Of a DNA stretch of 59,228 nt, positions 49,418 through 57,552 are shown piece by piece. The notes under the pieces are model-generated. The model ran no database searches. It was not told the DNA's origin and saw nothing but the letters and a program-made list of their open reading frames with translations. Positions within the stretch are counted from its first letter, which is position 1; every line of letters starts with the position of its first letter. Source of the DNA: Acidobacteriota bacterium (GTDB lineage: Bacteria; Acidobacteriota; Terriglobia; Acidiferrales; UBA7541); contig JAMCWK010000105.1 in the NCBI GenBank assembly GCA_023481105.1, positions 1 to 59,228 of the forward strand, in the 5' to 3' direction. The translations under genes were made by a program, and so were the position numbers.

Positions 49418-50668
49418 GTGCAATCTTCGGAAAAAACCGCGTGGGTGGTGGAGCAGGCGCGCGCGTTGGGGATGGATCTGTGCGGCGTCGCTCCAGCCGA
49501 AGATCTTCCGGAGCTCGCGCACCTGGACGAATGGCTCGCGCGCGGCTACGCCGGCGAGATGCGCTACTTGCACGACGCGCGCCGCCGCTCTCCCGCCGCG
49601 GCGATGCCCGGCGCTCAAAGCATCGTTGTTTGCGCGCTGAATTACAATTCACCGCAGCCGTATTCCACCGAATGTGGTCCTGATTTTGTCGGGGCGCAGC
49701 ATGCCTGCCCTGAGCCCGCCGAATGGGCTGCACCCGCTGATGTCCCGCGCGGCTGGATTTCCCGCTACGCCTGGGGCGACGACTACCACGAAGTCCTCGG
49801 CGAAAAACTCGATCAACTGCTCGCCGCCATGCGCAAGCAATTCGGCGAAGAATTTACCGCGCGCGCCTACGTGGATACCGGCCCGGTTGTCGAGCGCGTG
49901 GCCGCGAAATACGCGGGCCTCGGCTGGCTCGCGAAGAACACCTGCTTCATCAACGAGCAGCTTGGCTCCTGGCTTTTTCTCGGCGTGATTCTGACGTCGC
50001 TCGAACTCGCCCCTTCGCTTGCGCCCAACGATTCGCCGCCACCCGATTTGTGCGGCAACTGCAGCCTCTGCCTCGACGCCTGCCCCACCGGCGCCCTCGT
50101 CGAGCCCTACCTGCTCGACGCGCGCCGCTGCATTTCCTATCTCACCATCGAGCTGCGCGGGCCTATCCCCGAGGAATTCCGCGCGCCCATGGGACGCATG
50201 GTCTTCGGCTGCGACATCTGCCAGGACGTCTGCCCCTGGAACCGCAAGGCACCCGCCACGCCCCTCGCAGCTTTTCAGCCGCGCGTGTTCGAAAATCAAA
50301 AAACGGAAAACGGGAAACTGCCGCCGGCAGGGACGGTAGGGGCGCAGCATGCTGCGCCCCTACAAAAGCCATCATTTGCAACCGGACAGACGTCCCTGTT
50401 CGCGCCAGAACTGGAATGGCTGGCATCCTTGACCGAAGAACAATTCCGCGAAATCTTCCGCTCCAGCGCCGTCAAACGCACGAAATGGCGCGGCTTGGTG
50501 CGCAACGCCTGCATCGCTCTCGGCAACGCCGTAGCGCACCTCGCAGAGGACTCCCTCGCTCGGCAGCGCATCATTGCACTGCTCGAAAGCCTCGCCGCCT
50601 CTGAGACATCGGTGATAGCCGACGCCGCAAAGTGGGCACTCTGCGGGCCAAGTGGAAGCAACCCGTAA
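49418..50668 (+). CDS. queG: epoxyqueuosine reductase with two palindrome-encoded inserts
   Basis: A 416-residue enzyme that reduces epoxyqueuosine to queuosine in tRNA, using cobalamin and two [4Fe-4S] clusters. The cobalamin-domain motif is ISRYAWGDDYHEVLGEKLD, YVDTGPVVERVAAKYAGLGW follows, then the ferredoxin-like clusters CGNCSLCLDACPTGALVEPY and CDICQDVCPWN. Compared with E. coli QueG there are two extra loops: residues about 91-106 (VGAQHACPEPAEWAAP) and about 307-316 (VGAQHAAPLQ), each encoded by a palindromic element. The start is GTG 49418. All cluster cysteines are intact, so activity is plausible. Confidence 0.93.
   Translation: MQSSEKTAWVVEQARALGMDLCGVAPAEDLPELAHLDEWLARGYAGEMRYLHDARRRSPAAAMPGAQSIVVCALNYNSPQPYSTECGPDFVGAQHACPEPAEWAAPADVPRGWISRYAWGDDYHEVLGEKLDQLLAAMRKQFGEEFTARAYVDTGPVVERVAAKYAGLGWLAKNTCFINEQLGSWLFLGVILTSLELAPSLAPNDSPPPDLCGNCSLCLDACPTGALVEPYLLDARRCISYLTIELRGPIPEEFRAPMGRMVFGCDICQDVCPWNRKAPATPLAAFQPRVFENQKTENGKLPPAGTVGAQHAAPLQKPSFATGQTSLFAPELEWLASLTEEQFREIFRSSAVKRTKWRGLVRNACIALGNAVAHLAEDSLARQRIIALLESLAASETSVIADAAKWALCGPSGSNP
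49691..49735. repeat. in-frame palindromic element 1 in queG
   Basis: Outer arms GGGGCGCAGC and GGCTGCACCC enclose a CCCTGAGCCCGCCGAATGGG core, itself an imperfect palindrome. It is read as GAQHACPEPAEWAAP. It sits in a loop that varies among QueG proteins. Confidence 0.7.
50336..50363. repeat. in-frame palindromic element 2 in queG
   Basis: A perfect 28-nt palindrome (half-site GTAGGGGCGCAGCA). It is read as VGAQHAAPL, in the same frame as element 1, between the iron-sulfur domain and the C-terminal helical domain. Confidence 0.85.
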
Positions 50669-50685
50669 CCACAGGATCTATTCGT

Positions 50686-50717
50686 GCGCGAGTCGTCCAG
50701 AAGGGGACGACTCGCGC
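50686..50717. terminator. bidirectional hairpin terminator candidate
   Basis: A perfect 13-bp stem, GCGCGAGTCGTCC and GGACGACTCGCGC, with a 6-nt loop, between the convergent ends of queG and the beta-helix gene. The lack of a T-run makes it an atypical terminator. Confidence 0.65.
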
Positions 50718-50741
50718 TGTGCGCTCTTAGCTCCGTCAAGG

Positions 50742-51854
50742 CTAAGGTTCGTAGCGATTCGCGTGAACCTTTGAAGCGCTGCCGCCCCAATCGTCGATCG
50801 AGACAGTGAATCCTGTGATCGTGTTTCGGATCGTCTTGTTGTTATATGCGGATGCGGTACCCGTTCCCGCTATGGTCAAGGCACCGATGGACACGCCAGT
50901 GTCCCCACTGGTCCCACTAATGGAGTTGTTAACCACTTTGTTGTTGTCTGCCGACGAGTTGCAAGTGCTGTTGGGTGACCAGAAGTAAGCGGCGATGGAG
51001 ACTCCCCATTGCGCTCCCGTGATCGTGTTCTGAACCACTCTGTTTTCGCTTGCTGCCGGTGCAAACAGGCACCATGCCTCAATTGCCACCGCGATCTGGC
51101 TGCCGGAAACTTCGTTCTGGTGCACCATGGTGTCGTTGGCCTCAAACAAAAGGAGGCCGCTCGAGGCCCACGACGCACCCGTGTAGAAGTTGCCGGCAAC
51201 TTTATTTTTCATCACGATGCCCGTTGCACCATACCCCAACTGAATGCCGTTCTGAGCAATGTATGCGACCGGGCCGGCTCCGGTCACAATATTATCCGTG
51301 ATGGTGGCGGCCACGTCGCCGTTCGCGGTGATCCCGTTCTTCTGATAGTTCGTGACGGTATTGCCGCTGACGGTGACGGTCACCGTTGCCGGGTGGGTAC
51401 CATCGAACGGTGCATTGCGAACCTCAATGCCATTGCCTTCCTGACATCCACTGGTCCCTTGGTTAATATCGGTTACTGTGTTGTTCATAATCGTGCCCGA
51501 GGCGCCCGCGAACATGATGCCCCGCAGCCGGGTGTCGGTCGGACTCGATGGGTCGCATACATCTGCTAGGTTGGAGGCGGTTACGGTAAGGTTCTTTACG
51601 TGGGCACTTGCTCCCGCGTTCTTGATGACGGCCCCTAGGAAGTGGCCGCTGGGTGGGTCAATAGCTGTGATCGTGAAGTTGGCTCCATCCAGTGTCCACC
51701 CATCGGGAATGGTAATGGTGGCGTCTGTCCAACAATCTGCAGTGAGCGTCATGGTCATGCTCACGGAATCGGTAGTGAACACGCAATTGGTTGTTGAGCT
51801 GGCCGCGACGGGAAACAGCAAGGCTACCGCCAAAAATGCAAACAGCTTCCTCAT
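50742..51854 (-). CDS. secreted right-handed parallel beta-helix protein
   Basis: A 370-residue exported protein with a signal peptide (LFAFLAVALLFPVAASS). From about residue 80 onward it consists of short repeated coils with regularly spaced N/G/V/I (ASGTIMNNTVTDI, ATVTVTVSGNTVTNY, AATITDNIVTGAG), typical of PbH1 repeat proteins such as polysaccharide lyases and NosD-like proteins. No catalytic site can be assigned. GGAGG is 4 nt from the ATG. Its 5' leader resembles that of the next gene upstream on the same strand. Confidence 0.78.
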   Translation of the reverse strand: MRKLFAFLAVALLFPVAASSTTNCVFTTDSVSMTMTLTADCWTDATITIPDGWTLDGANFTITAIDPPSGHFLGAVIKNAGASAHVKNLTVTASNLADVCDPSSPTDTRLRGIMFAGASGTIMNNTVTDINQGTSGCQEGNGIEVRNAPFDGTHPATVTVTVSGNTVTNYQKNGITANGDVAATITDNIVTGAGPVAYIAQNGIQLGYGATGIVMKNKVAGNFYTGASWASSGLLLFEANDTMVHQNEVSGSQIAVAIEAWCLFAPAASENRVVQNTITGAQWGVSIAAYFWSPNSTCNSSADNNKVVNNSISGTSGDTGVSIGALTIAGTGTASAYNNKTIRNTITGFTVSIDDWGGSASKVHANRYEP

Positions 51855-51955
51855 CTTTCCTCCTATGTAACTTGAGTTCCCAAGAATAGATTTGGCCCAA
51901 AGCGATCAAGACGGGGCGCGGTGTTAAATCGCTCGGGCCGCGAACAAGTTTCTAG
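51855..51955 (-). promoter_or_regulatory. 5' leader shared with the 52622 gene, copy 1
   Basis: The region upstream of the beta-helix gene matches, over about 90 nt with small gaps, the region upstream of the gene starting at 52622: same CTTTCCTCC, AACTTGnGTTC, GGGGCGCGnTG and CGCTCnGGCCGCG blocks in the same order. Confidence 0.55.
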
Positions 51956-51992
51956 CGTTCTACCGGCCCTAAGCCGACCCCAGCGGTTGCCT

Positions 51993-52622
51993 TTACGGGT
52001 TGCCGGTGATATCCCCCGAGTTTCCGTCAGAGGAGTTTACCCACGAGCCATTATCCCCGGCATGATAGACCCAGCCCCACCACGTTTGGTCAAAGCCGTT
52101 GATATCAGTGAAATACTTGTCTCCCCAGAAGACCCGGACGGTGTCGTCACACGTGCGACCGGTGGCATCGCAGCCGTAATTGAACGAACCGATATTTCCC
52201 TTCGTCTTCCATTCGGGGATGGCCTTGAGATTCGCGGTGAACACGGTGGTTCGGTAGCCACCTTCCATCGTCCCGGTTACGCCGCCGCTCACTGTCCCCG
52301 TGCCGCCCGGGCCCGTCCCTTGGACTGTCGAGAATGAGCCCGTATATTTGACCACGGCGCAGAATGAGTTGGAGGTTAACTGCCAGACTTGTATGTGGCG
52401 ATTGTATTGGTCGTAAGCCCAGTAGTTGCCAGCCATGCCCGAATCGATGTCTTGGATGACCTGCTGAATCACGTTGATGACCAGTTTTGCTCCGCTAGTG
52501 TTGCATTCCGCCGCGTTCAGTTGCGTTCCGAAGTTTAGCCTCTCCGACGGCTTGGCTTTCGCCGACGGCGCCAGCGAGAGAATCAGCGCTGCTACCGCCA
52601 AAATTACCAACACCTTTTTCAT
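51993..52622 (-). CDS. secreted protein of unknown function
   Basis: A 209-residue exported protein with a signal peptide (KKVLVILAVAALILSLAPSA ending KA) preceded by GAGGAGGAAGG. The mature part has conserved-looking Trp/Tyr/Cys residues (GNYWAYDQYNRHIQVWQL, FNYGCDATGRTCDD, FDQTWWGWVYHAGDNGSW) and a Gly/Thr-rich centre (VQGTGPGGTGTVSGGVTG). Two Cys pairs could form disulfides. I do not recognise the family. It shares a leader with the beta-helix gene, so the two may be co-regulated. Confidence 0.65.
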   Translation of the reverse strand: MKKVLVILAVAALILSLAPSAKAKPSERLNFGTQLNAAECNTSGAKLVINVIQQVIQDIDSGMAGNYWAYDQYNRHIQVWQLTSNSFCAVVKYTGSFSTVQGTGPGGTGTVSGGVTGTMEGGYRTTVFTANLKAIPEWKTKGNIGSFNYGCDATGRTCDDTVRVFWGDKYFTDINGFDQTWWGWVYHAGDNGSWVNSSDGNSGDITGNP

Positions 52623-52715
52623 CCTTCCTCCTCTGGAACTTGCGTTCTGGAATACAGCGTCGGGCCGCGGCGGCCAGGGCGGGGCGCGATGAGATTCGCT
52701 CAGGCCGCGCGAACG
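52623..52715 (-). promoter_or_regulatory. 5' leader shared with the 51854 gene, copy 2
   Basis: The second copy of the related leader, with CCTTCCTCC, AACTTGCGTTC, GGGGCGCGATG and CGCTCAGGCCGCG in the same order. On the sense strand both copies start GTTCGCG and contain GGCCnGAGCGA. Confidence 0.55.
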
Positions 52716-52888
52716 GACTCGTGGGCTGCTGATACACCTCGCCAATCTCGGTGTCAAGCGACAAATCAAGTCAAACAGTGGTAAATCGAAGACTGGCGCA
52801 CGTTGACGTGGCTAGTACGGCGAGTACCAGACTGAGACAAACTCCCTGTTTCTGGTCAAGGAACAGGCTGCGATTCGTTCATCCCGCC

Positions 52889-53134
52889 CTACGTAAGCCC
52901 CGCGGTGCCCGCCGGAAGAGACCCCTTGGCGATGCCGGAGCAGTGGGGACAGAGGCGTTCGGGGTCCAGCAGTGGCGGCTGCGGCAATTGGACGGCGCAT
53001 TCCGGGCAGTAACAGCGCTCGCACACGATGCAGCGATACCACACGCCGAAGAGTTTGTCGGTGGCTCGTTGCCGCCCACAACTCCGGCACACCATCGGGT
53101 CAGCGTTCGAATCGCGAGCTGTGCGGTCTCTCAT
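52889..53134 (-). CDS. small zinc-finger-like protein
   Basis: An 81-residue frame with five CxxC-type pairs: VCRSCGRQ, YRCIVCERCYCPEC and LCPHCSG. This can bind two zinc ions in a RING/FYVE-like or double ribbon manner. The Cys spacing is too regular to be chance. The start is uncertain: ATG 53134 or 53095, neither with a good Shine-Dalgarno; the frame is open to 53422, but upstream residues look non-coding. Confidence 0.5.
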   Translation of the reverse strand: MRDRTARDSNADPMVCRSCGRQRATDKLFGVWYRCIVCERCYCPECAVQLPQPPLLDPERLCPHCSGIAKGSLPAGTAGLT

Positions 53135-53528
53135 CGCATCCGCTTTCGCAACATGCGGCCGGACCGCGCAAAGGGATCTTGCTCGCACGCATTCGCGAAA
53201 CCCTTTTCCGGCCGCAACTTGTGCGGCGGCTCGCTGCAACCCCGCACCTTTCATGATTGCAAACCAGCCGCCGCACGCGCACCTACGTTCTGCGCTCAAC
53301 CTAAGCAACTCATCGGACGAGCGCAAGCGACAAGTAGCGACACTTGGCGAATGGCGCGGCTTGGCGCGGGCTAGTACTTGAATGGCAGCGGAATTTGCCT
53401 GCGGCGCAGGAAAGTTAACCACCTGGGATATTACTGCTCTCTGAAAATAGACTTTGCGAAAAAGCCGCCAGTGATATACTCACCCGGCATTTTTACCCTT
53501 TGGCGGCATTCCTCTATGGCGTCGCAAC
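53135..53528. promoter_or_regulatory. gap with predicted -10 element for the HTH sensor gene
   Basis: About 390 bp. TATACT at 53475-53480 is a good -10 hexamer; a -35 such as TTTGCG near 53453 is weak. The rest of the gap carries only shadow frames and no repeat that I can see. Confidence 0.35.
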
Positions 53529-55013
53529 ATGACTGAAACTGGTTCCCTGGCTGGCGGCACAAACAATCACGACCGTTTGAACGGCTGGAAGGAAATCGCC
53601 GCGCACTTTGGGAAGAGTGTGCGTTCCGTACAGCGATGGGAACGTGAACTTGGCTTGCCCGTGCATCGTTTGCACACAGCAGGCGGCGAAATCGTCTTCG
53701 CCCGTCGGAGCGAACTGGAAAAATGGGAATCCTGCGTAGCTGAATTTCAGAAAGTGGAAACTATTGAAAACGGTCGCAACGATGTAATGCCGGACACGCA
53801 AATCCCTGTTGGTATCCCACCGGCCAATGGGCCCGTGGAAATCCGTGAATCAGGCGAATCACCAAAAGCCGGGACACGTGCCTATGGGCCGCGCGGCTTA
53901 ATCGGCTTGGGGGTTGCGCTTGTTCTGGCGGTTGTTGCCTTCGGCGTGTGGCGCTCCGGACTTCTAGGCCGCGCCGACCGCCAGCCCACGTCCTACAAGA
54001 TCAGCGATGACACCCTGAAAGTATTCAATCAGCGCGGCGAACAGCTTTGGCAGCATCGCTTTCCGGCTTTACTGCACGCAGATGCTTACACAACAACCAG
54101 ATCGCTTCTCGAAATGCGCTTTATGGCGTTCGAAGATCTGGATCGTGATGGCGACAAAGAACTCATCTTGGTGACGTGGGGCGACCCGCAATTCGCACGT
54201 CGGCTGGTGGGCTTCAATGTGGATGGGGGCCAGCGCTTCGCTCTCCAGCCGGGCGAAGCGAGAACCTACGGTGGAAAGCTCGAATCGCCTCCCTACTTCG
54301 TCACGGGCTTCGAACTGACAACCGAACCCGATGGATCGAAGACTATTTGGGCCGTGTCGGTCCACAATTACGAATTCCCCTCGGTGCTGTGGAAGCTGGA
54401 CCCGCATGGCAACGTGCGAAGCGAATATTGGAGCAACGGACATATCAACGTCGTGCAGGAGGGCCGCCTCAACGGCCGTCGCGTGATGTTCGTCGGCGCC
54501 ATGAACAACGAGCGGATGGCTGCAAGCCTAGCCGTGCTGGATTACGAAAACCCCAGCGGTTCTGCCCCGGCGGAAAATCCCAAGTATCGTTGCGGAGATT
54601 GCCCGCAGGGGTCACCTCTTGCATTTTTTGTGTTTCCGCCGACGGAAATGTCTCGTGAGTTCGCCACCCGGCCGACTGTCACGGAAATCCGTGCGCAGCC
54701 CGACGGTCGCGTGACCGCCACGGTTGTTCATTCCCGCCACGAGCTGCAGGACGAGCTTGGCCCGCTTGGGGCCGACGTTTGGTACACCCTGGGTGAGCAC
54801 CTCCAACTCGTCGAAGCCGAGACCGGCGATGCGTACCGCCGGCTCCATTCCTCCGTTGATTTGGTCGGCCGCCTGAAACACCCCTACGGCCCCAAGTGCG
54901 AAGGGCAAATTTTCCCCGTGCTGGCCTGGAATGGAAAATCCTTCACCCCGCTGCCTCGTCCCCATCAGGAAAAAAATCAGGCCCCTCGAATCATGGCGCA
55001 GGCGCAAAAGTAG
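53529..55013 (+). CDS. membrane-anchored HTH protein with extracytoplasmic sensor domain
   Basis: A 494-residue protein. Residues 17-68 (LNGWKEIAAHFGKSVRSVQR, then GLPVHRLHTAGGEIVF) are the same helix-turn-helix/winged unit as in the HTH-TPR protein at 6874. One membrane helix lies at about 122-145. The outside domain (about 155-480) has no TPR; it has propeller-like strands and FEDLDRDGDKELILVTWGDP, a VCBS/integrin-type calcium-loop pattern. This should be another CadC-like one-component regulator with a different sensor. The start is ATG 53529; the Shine-Dalgarno is weak. Confidence 0.75.
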   Translation: MTETGSLAGGTNNHDRLNGWKEIAAHFGKSVRSVQRWERELGLPVHRLHTAGGEIVFARRSELEKWESCVAEFQKVETIENGRNDVMPDTQIPVGIPPANGPVEIRESGESPKAGTRAYGPRGLIGLGVALVLAVVAFGVWRSGLLGRADRQPTSYKISDDTLKVFNQRGEQLWQHRFPALLHADAYTTTRSLLEMRFMAFEDLDRDGDKELILVTWGDPQFARRLVGFNVDGGQRFALQPGEARTYGGKLESPPYFVTGFELTTEPDGSKTIWAVSVHNYEFPSVLWKLDPHGNVRSEYWSNGHINVVQEGRLNGRRVMFVGAMNNERMAASLAVLDYENPSGSAPAENPKYRCGDCPQGSPLAFFVFPPTEMSREFATRPTVTEIRAQPDGRVTATVVHSRHELQDELGPLGADVWYTLGEHLQLVEAETGDAYRRLHSSVDLVGRLKHPYGPKCEGQIFPVLAWNGKSFTPLPRPHQEKNQAPRIMAQAQK

Positions 55014-55021
55014 GTGCGCGG

Positions 55022-55052
55022 TTCGACTTGGCCCCGCCAATCCGGCTATAAT
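55022..55052 (+). promoter_or_regulatory. predicted promoter of the superoxide dismutase gene
   Basis: A consensus TATAAT at 55047-55052 is preceded by TTCGAC at 55022-55027 with a 19-bp spacer. The -10 is strong; the -35 is weak. Confidence 0.5.
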
Positions 55053-55102
55053 GGGGCTCTCAGGCAAAGTTAGAATCATTCCAGTTTTGCCGGAGTCTCT
55101 TC

Positions 55103-55789
55103 ATGGATCGACGGACTTTTCTGATTACCTCGGCTGTGCTTGCTGCGCAGCCGGCAATTTCATCGGAGGCAAATCCCGTGGCACATCAACTCCCCGCACT
55201 ACCGTATGCGTTTGACGCATTGGAACCGCACATTGACGCGAAAACGATGGAGATTCATCACGACAAACACCACGCCGCTTACGTCACCAATCTGAACAAA
55301 GCTCTGGAAGGCAACGCCGCGCTCGGAGCCTGGTCGCTCGACGACCTCTGCCGCAAAATCAACGACGTTCCCGAAGCCATCCGCACCGCCGTGCGCAACA
55401 ACGGCGGCGGTCACTGGAACCACTCCATGTTCTGGAAAATCATGAAGAAGGGCGGCGGCGGCGACCCCACCGGCCCCGTCGGCGACGCCATCAAGTCCGG
55501 CTTCGAATCCTTCGCCGCGTTCAAAGAAAAATTCAACGCTGCGGGCATGGGCCGCTTCGGCTCCGGCTGGGCTTGGCTGGTGATGAAGGATGGCAAGCTG
55601 GGCATCGAGTCCACGCCGAACCAGGACAACCCGCTGATGTCCGGCGGCAAAGTGGTCATGGGCGTGGACGTCTGGGAGCACGCCTACTACCTGAAATATC
55701 AGAACCGCCGCGCGGATTATCTCGGCGCGTGGTGGAACACCGTCAACTGGGACGCCGTCAACGACCTCTACGCCGCCGCGAAGAAGTAA
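55103..55789 (+). CDS. sodA: Fe/Mn superoxide dismutase, Mn-type, with Tat-like signal
   Basis: A 228-residue enzyme converting superoxide to peroxide and oxygen. Metal ligands are H52 ([12 protein letters not shown]), H107 (WNHSMFW), D189 and H193 (DVWEHAYY). Gln174 in PNQDNPL and the Gly-rich GGGHWNH are of the Mn type. A 28-residue N-terminal extension, [20 protein letters not shown], has a twin-arginine-like motif (RRTFL) and hydrophobic core, implying export in folded form; most bacterial Fe/Mn dismutases are cytoplasmic. A repeat-rich gap follows the gene. Confidence 0.92.
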   Translation: MDRRTFLITSAVLAAQPAISSEANPVAHQLPALPYAFDALEPHIDAKTMEIHHDKHHAAYVTNLNKALEGNAALGAWSLDDLCRKINDVPEAIRTAVRNNGGGHWNHSMFWKIMKKGGGGDPTGPVGDAIKSGFESFAAFKEKFNAAGMGRFGSGWAWLVMKDGKLGIESTPNQDNPLMSGGKVVMGVDVWEHAYYLKYQNRRADYLGAWWNTVNWDAVNDLYAAAKK

Positions 55790-55802
55790 AACTTTTGGTC
55801 TG

Positions 55803-55847
55803 TCATCCTGAGCCCCGATGATTTCCATCGGGGCGAAGGATCTCTCC
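55803..55847 (-). repeat. palindromic repeat, GAGAGATCCTTCG family
   Basis: The stem is CCCCGAT with ATCGGGG. On the minus strand the flanks are GAGAGATCCTTCG and CTCAGGATGACA, the same as at 6819 and 18546. It lies just downstream of the dismutase gene and touches the next repeat. Confidence 0.75.
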
Positions 55848-55848
55848 T

Positions 55849-55876
55849 TGTAGCGGCGCGCTTTAGCGCGGCAAGG
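55849..55876 (+). repeat. TGTAGCGGCG hairpin, C/G variant
   Basis: TGTAGCGGCGCGCTTTAGCG then CGGCAAGG: stem CGCGCT/AGCGCG. It directly follows the GAGAGATCC-family repeat, forming a composite. Confidence 0.75.
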
Positions 55877-55926
55877 ATTTGTCTCAGCCTCGTTGACATG
55901 AACCACAATTCCAAAAGGAGAAAACG

Positions 55927-57114
55927 ATGAGCAAGGTTCGCGTGCTGGTGGGCACGCGCAAGGGCGCTTTTATCCTCACGTCGGACGGCAAGCGCGACAA
56001 GTGGGACGTCAGCGGTCCGCACTTTGCCGGCTGGGAGATTTATCACATGAAAGGCTCTCCTGCTGATCCGAATCGCATTTTTGCCTCGCAGACCAGCGGC
56101 TGGTTCGGACAAATTATTCAGCGCTCCGACGACGGCGGCAAGACGTGGCTCCAGCCCGGCACGCCTCCCGGCGAACCGACCACCACTCCTGACGGCATGC
56201 CCAAGGGCGAGAGCAACAAGTTTGTGTACGACACTTCCGCCGAGACCGGCGCGCCGCTCACCACCCACCAGTTTTATGACGGCACGCAGCATCCCTGGGA
56301 GTTCAAGCGCGTCTGGCACCTCGAGCCGTCGCTGAGTGATCCCAATTTCGTGTACGCTGGCGTGGAAGACGCCGCGCTGTTCTGCACCAAAGACGGCGGA
56401 AAATCCTGGCAGGAACTCTCCGGTTTGCGTGGTCACGGCACCGGGCCGCAATGGACTCCCGGCGCCGGCGGTTTGGGCCTGCACACGATTCTCCTCGACC
56501 CTGGCAATCCCAAGCGAATTTACATCGCCATCTCCGCCGCGGGCTGCTTCCGCACCGACGACGCCGGAAAAACCTGGAAGCCCATCAATCGCGGCCTGCG
56601 CTCGCAATACATCCCCGACCCGACGGCCGAAATTGGCCACTGCGTTCATCGCATCGCGCTGCACCGCTCGCGTCCCAACGTACTCTTCATGCAGAAGCAC
56701 TGGGACGTCATGCGCAGCGACGACGCCGGCGACAACTGGCGCGAAGTCAGCGGCAATCTGCCCACCGATTTCGGCTTCCCCATTGATGTGCACGCCCACG
56801 AGCCGGAGACCATCTACGTCGTGCCCATCACCAGCGACTCCTTTCATTTTCCGCCCGACGGCAAGCTGCGCGTCTATCGCAGCCGCACCGGCGGCAACGA
56901 ATGGGAGCCGCTCACCAAGGGCCTGCCGCAAAGCAATTGCTACGTCAACGTGCTGCGCGACGCTATATGCGTGGACTCGCTCGACAAATGCGGCGTTTAT
57001 TTCGGCACCACCGGGGGACAGGTCTATTGCTCACCCGACGCTGGCGACAACTGGGCGCCCATCGTCCGCGATCTGCCCTCTGTGCTTTCCGTCGAGGTGC
57101 AGACGCTGCCATGA
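55927..57114 (+). CDS. sialidase/BNR-fold repeat protein
   Basis: A 395-residue protein without a signal peptide. It starts [20 protein letters not shown] and contains several Asp-box-like turns ([53 protein letters not shown]) of the BNR/sialidase propeller. The catalytic Arg triad and Tyr of true sialidases are not evident, so it may be a binding propeller. AAAGGAG precedes the ATG well. It overlaps the MoaD-like gene by 4 bases (ATGA), so the two are probably a functional pair. Confidence 0.8.
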   Translation: MSKVRVLVGTRKGAFILTSDGKRDKWDVSGPHFAGWEIYHMKGSPADPNRIFASQTSGWFGQIIQRSDDGGKTWLQPGTPPGEPTTTPDGMPKGESNKFVYDTSAETGAPLTTHQFYDGTQHPWEFKRVWHLEPSLSDPNFVYAGVEDAALFCTKDGGKSWQELSGLRGHGTGPQWTPGAGGLGLHTILLDPGNPKRIYIAISAAGCFRTDDAGKTWKPINRGLRSQYIPDPTAEIGHCVHRIALHRSRPNVLFMQKHWDVMRSDDAGDNWREVSGNLPTDFGFPIDVHAHEPETIYVVPITSDSFHFPPDGKLRVYRSRTGGNEWEPLTKGLPQSNCYVNVLRDAICVDSLDKCGVYFGTTGGQVYCSPDAGDNWAPIVRDLPSVLSVEVQTLP

Positions 57115-57407
57115 TTCGCGTTGTTCTTCCGCATCATCTGCGCACTTTGGCCCGCGTCAGCGGCGACGTCGAGCTGGAAATCTCCGGCCCGGTTACGGTG
57201 CGCTCCATCCTCGACGCGCTCGAGGCTCGCTATCCCATGCTGTGCGGCACCATCCGCGACCACGTCACGCTCCAGCGCCGCCCCATGCTGCGCTTCTTCG
57301 CCTGTGCGCAGGATTTTTCTCTCGATTCGCCCGACGCACCGCTGCCCGACGCGGTCGCCTCCGGCAAAGAGCCGTTCTACATCATCGGCGCCATCGCCGG
57401 CGGCTGA
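57111..57407 (+). CDS. MoaD/ThiS-family ubiquitin-like protein
   Basis: A 98-residue beta-grasp protein: [53 protein letters not shown] and the C-terminal IIGAIAGG. The terminal Gly-Gly is what MoaD, ThiS and other sulfur-carrier or ubiquitin-like proteins use for adenylation and thiocarboxylation or conjugation. It is translationally coupled to the sialidase-fold protein rather than to moa genes, so its role as MoaD for molybdopterin is not certain. moaA is about 39 kb away. Confidence 0.78.
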   Translation: MIRVVLPHHLRTLARVSGDVELEISGPVTVRSILDALEARYPMLCGTIRDHVTLQRRPMLRFFACAQDFSLDSPDAPLPDAVASGKEPFYIIGAIAGG

Positions 57408-57439
57408 GTAGCGCAGCCACTCTTGGCTGCGCTTGCATA

Positions 57440-57468
57440 TGTAGCGGCGCGCTTTAGCGCGGCAAAGG
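57440..57468 (+). repeat. TGTAGCGGCG hairpin, C/G variant
   Basis: The same sequence as the 55849 copy over 24 nt. It lies between the MoaD-like gene and the GT-C gene. Confidence 0.75.
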
Positions 57469-57552
57469 GTTTGTCTTGATTGCGGCCAACACCTGCCACC
57501 TTTTCCGTTGTGTTATCCTCCCCGCGAGGCTTCCTGAAAAAGCCGCAGCATC

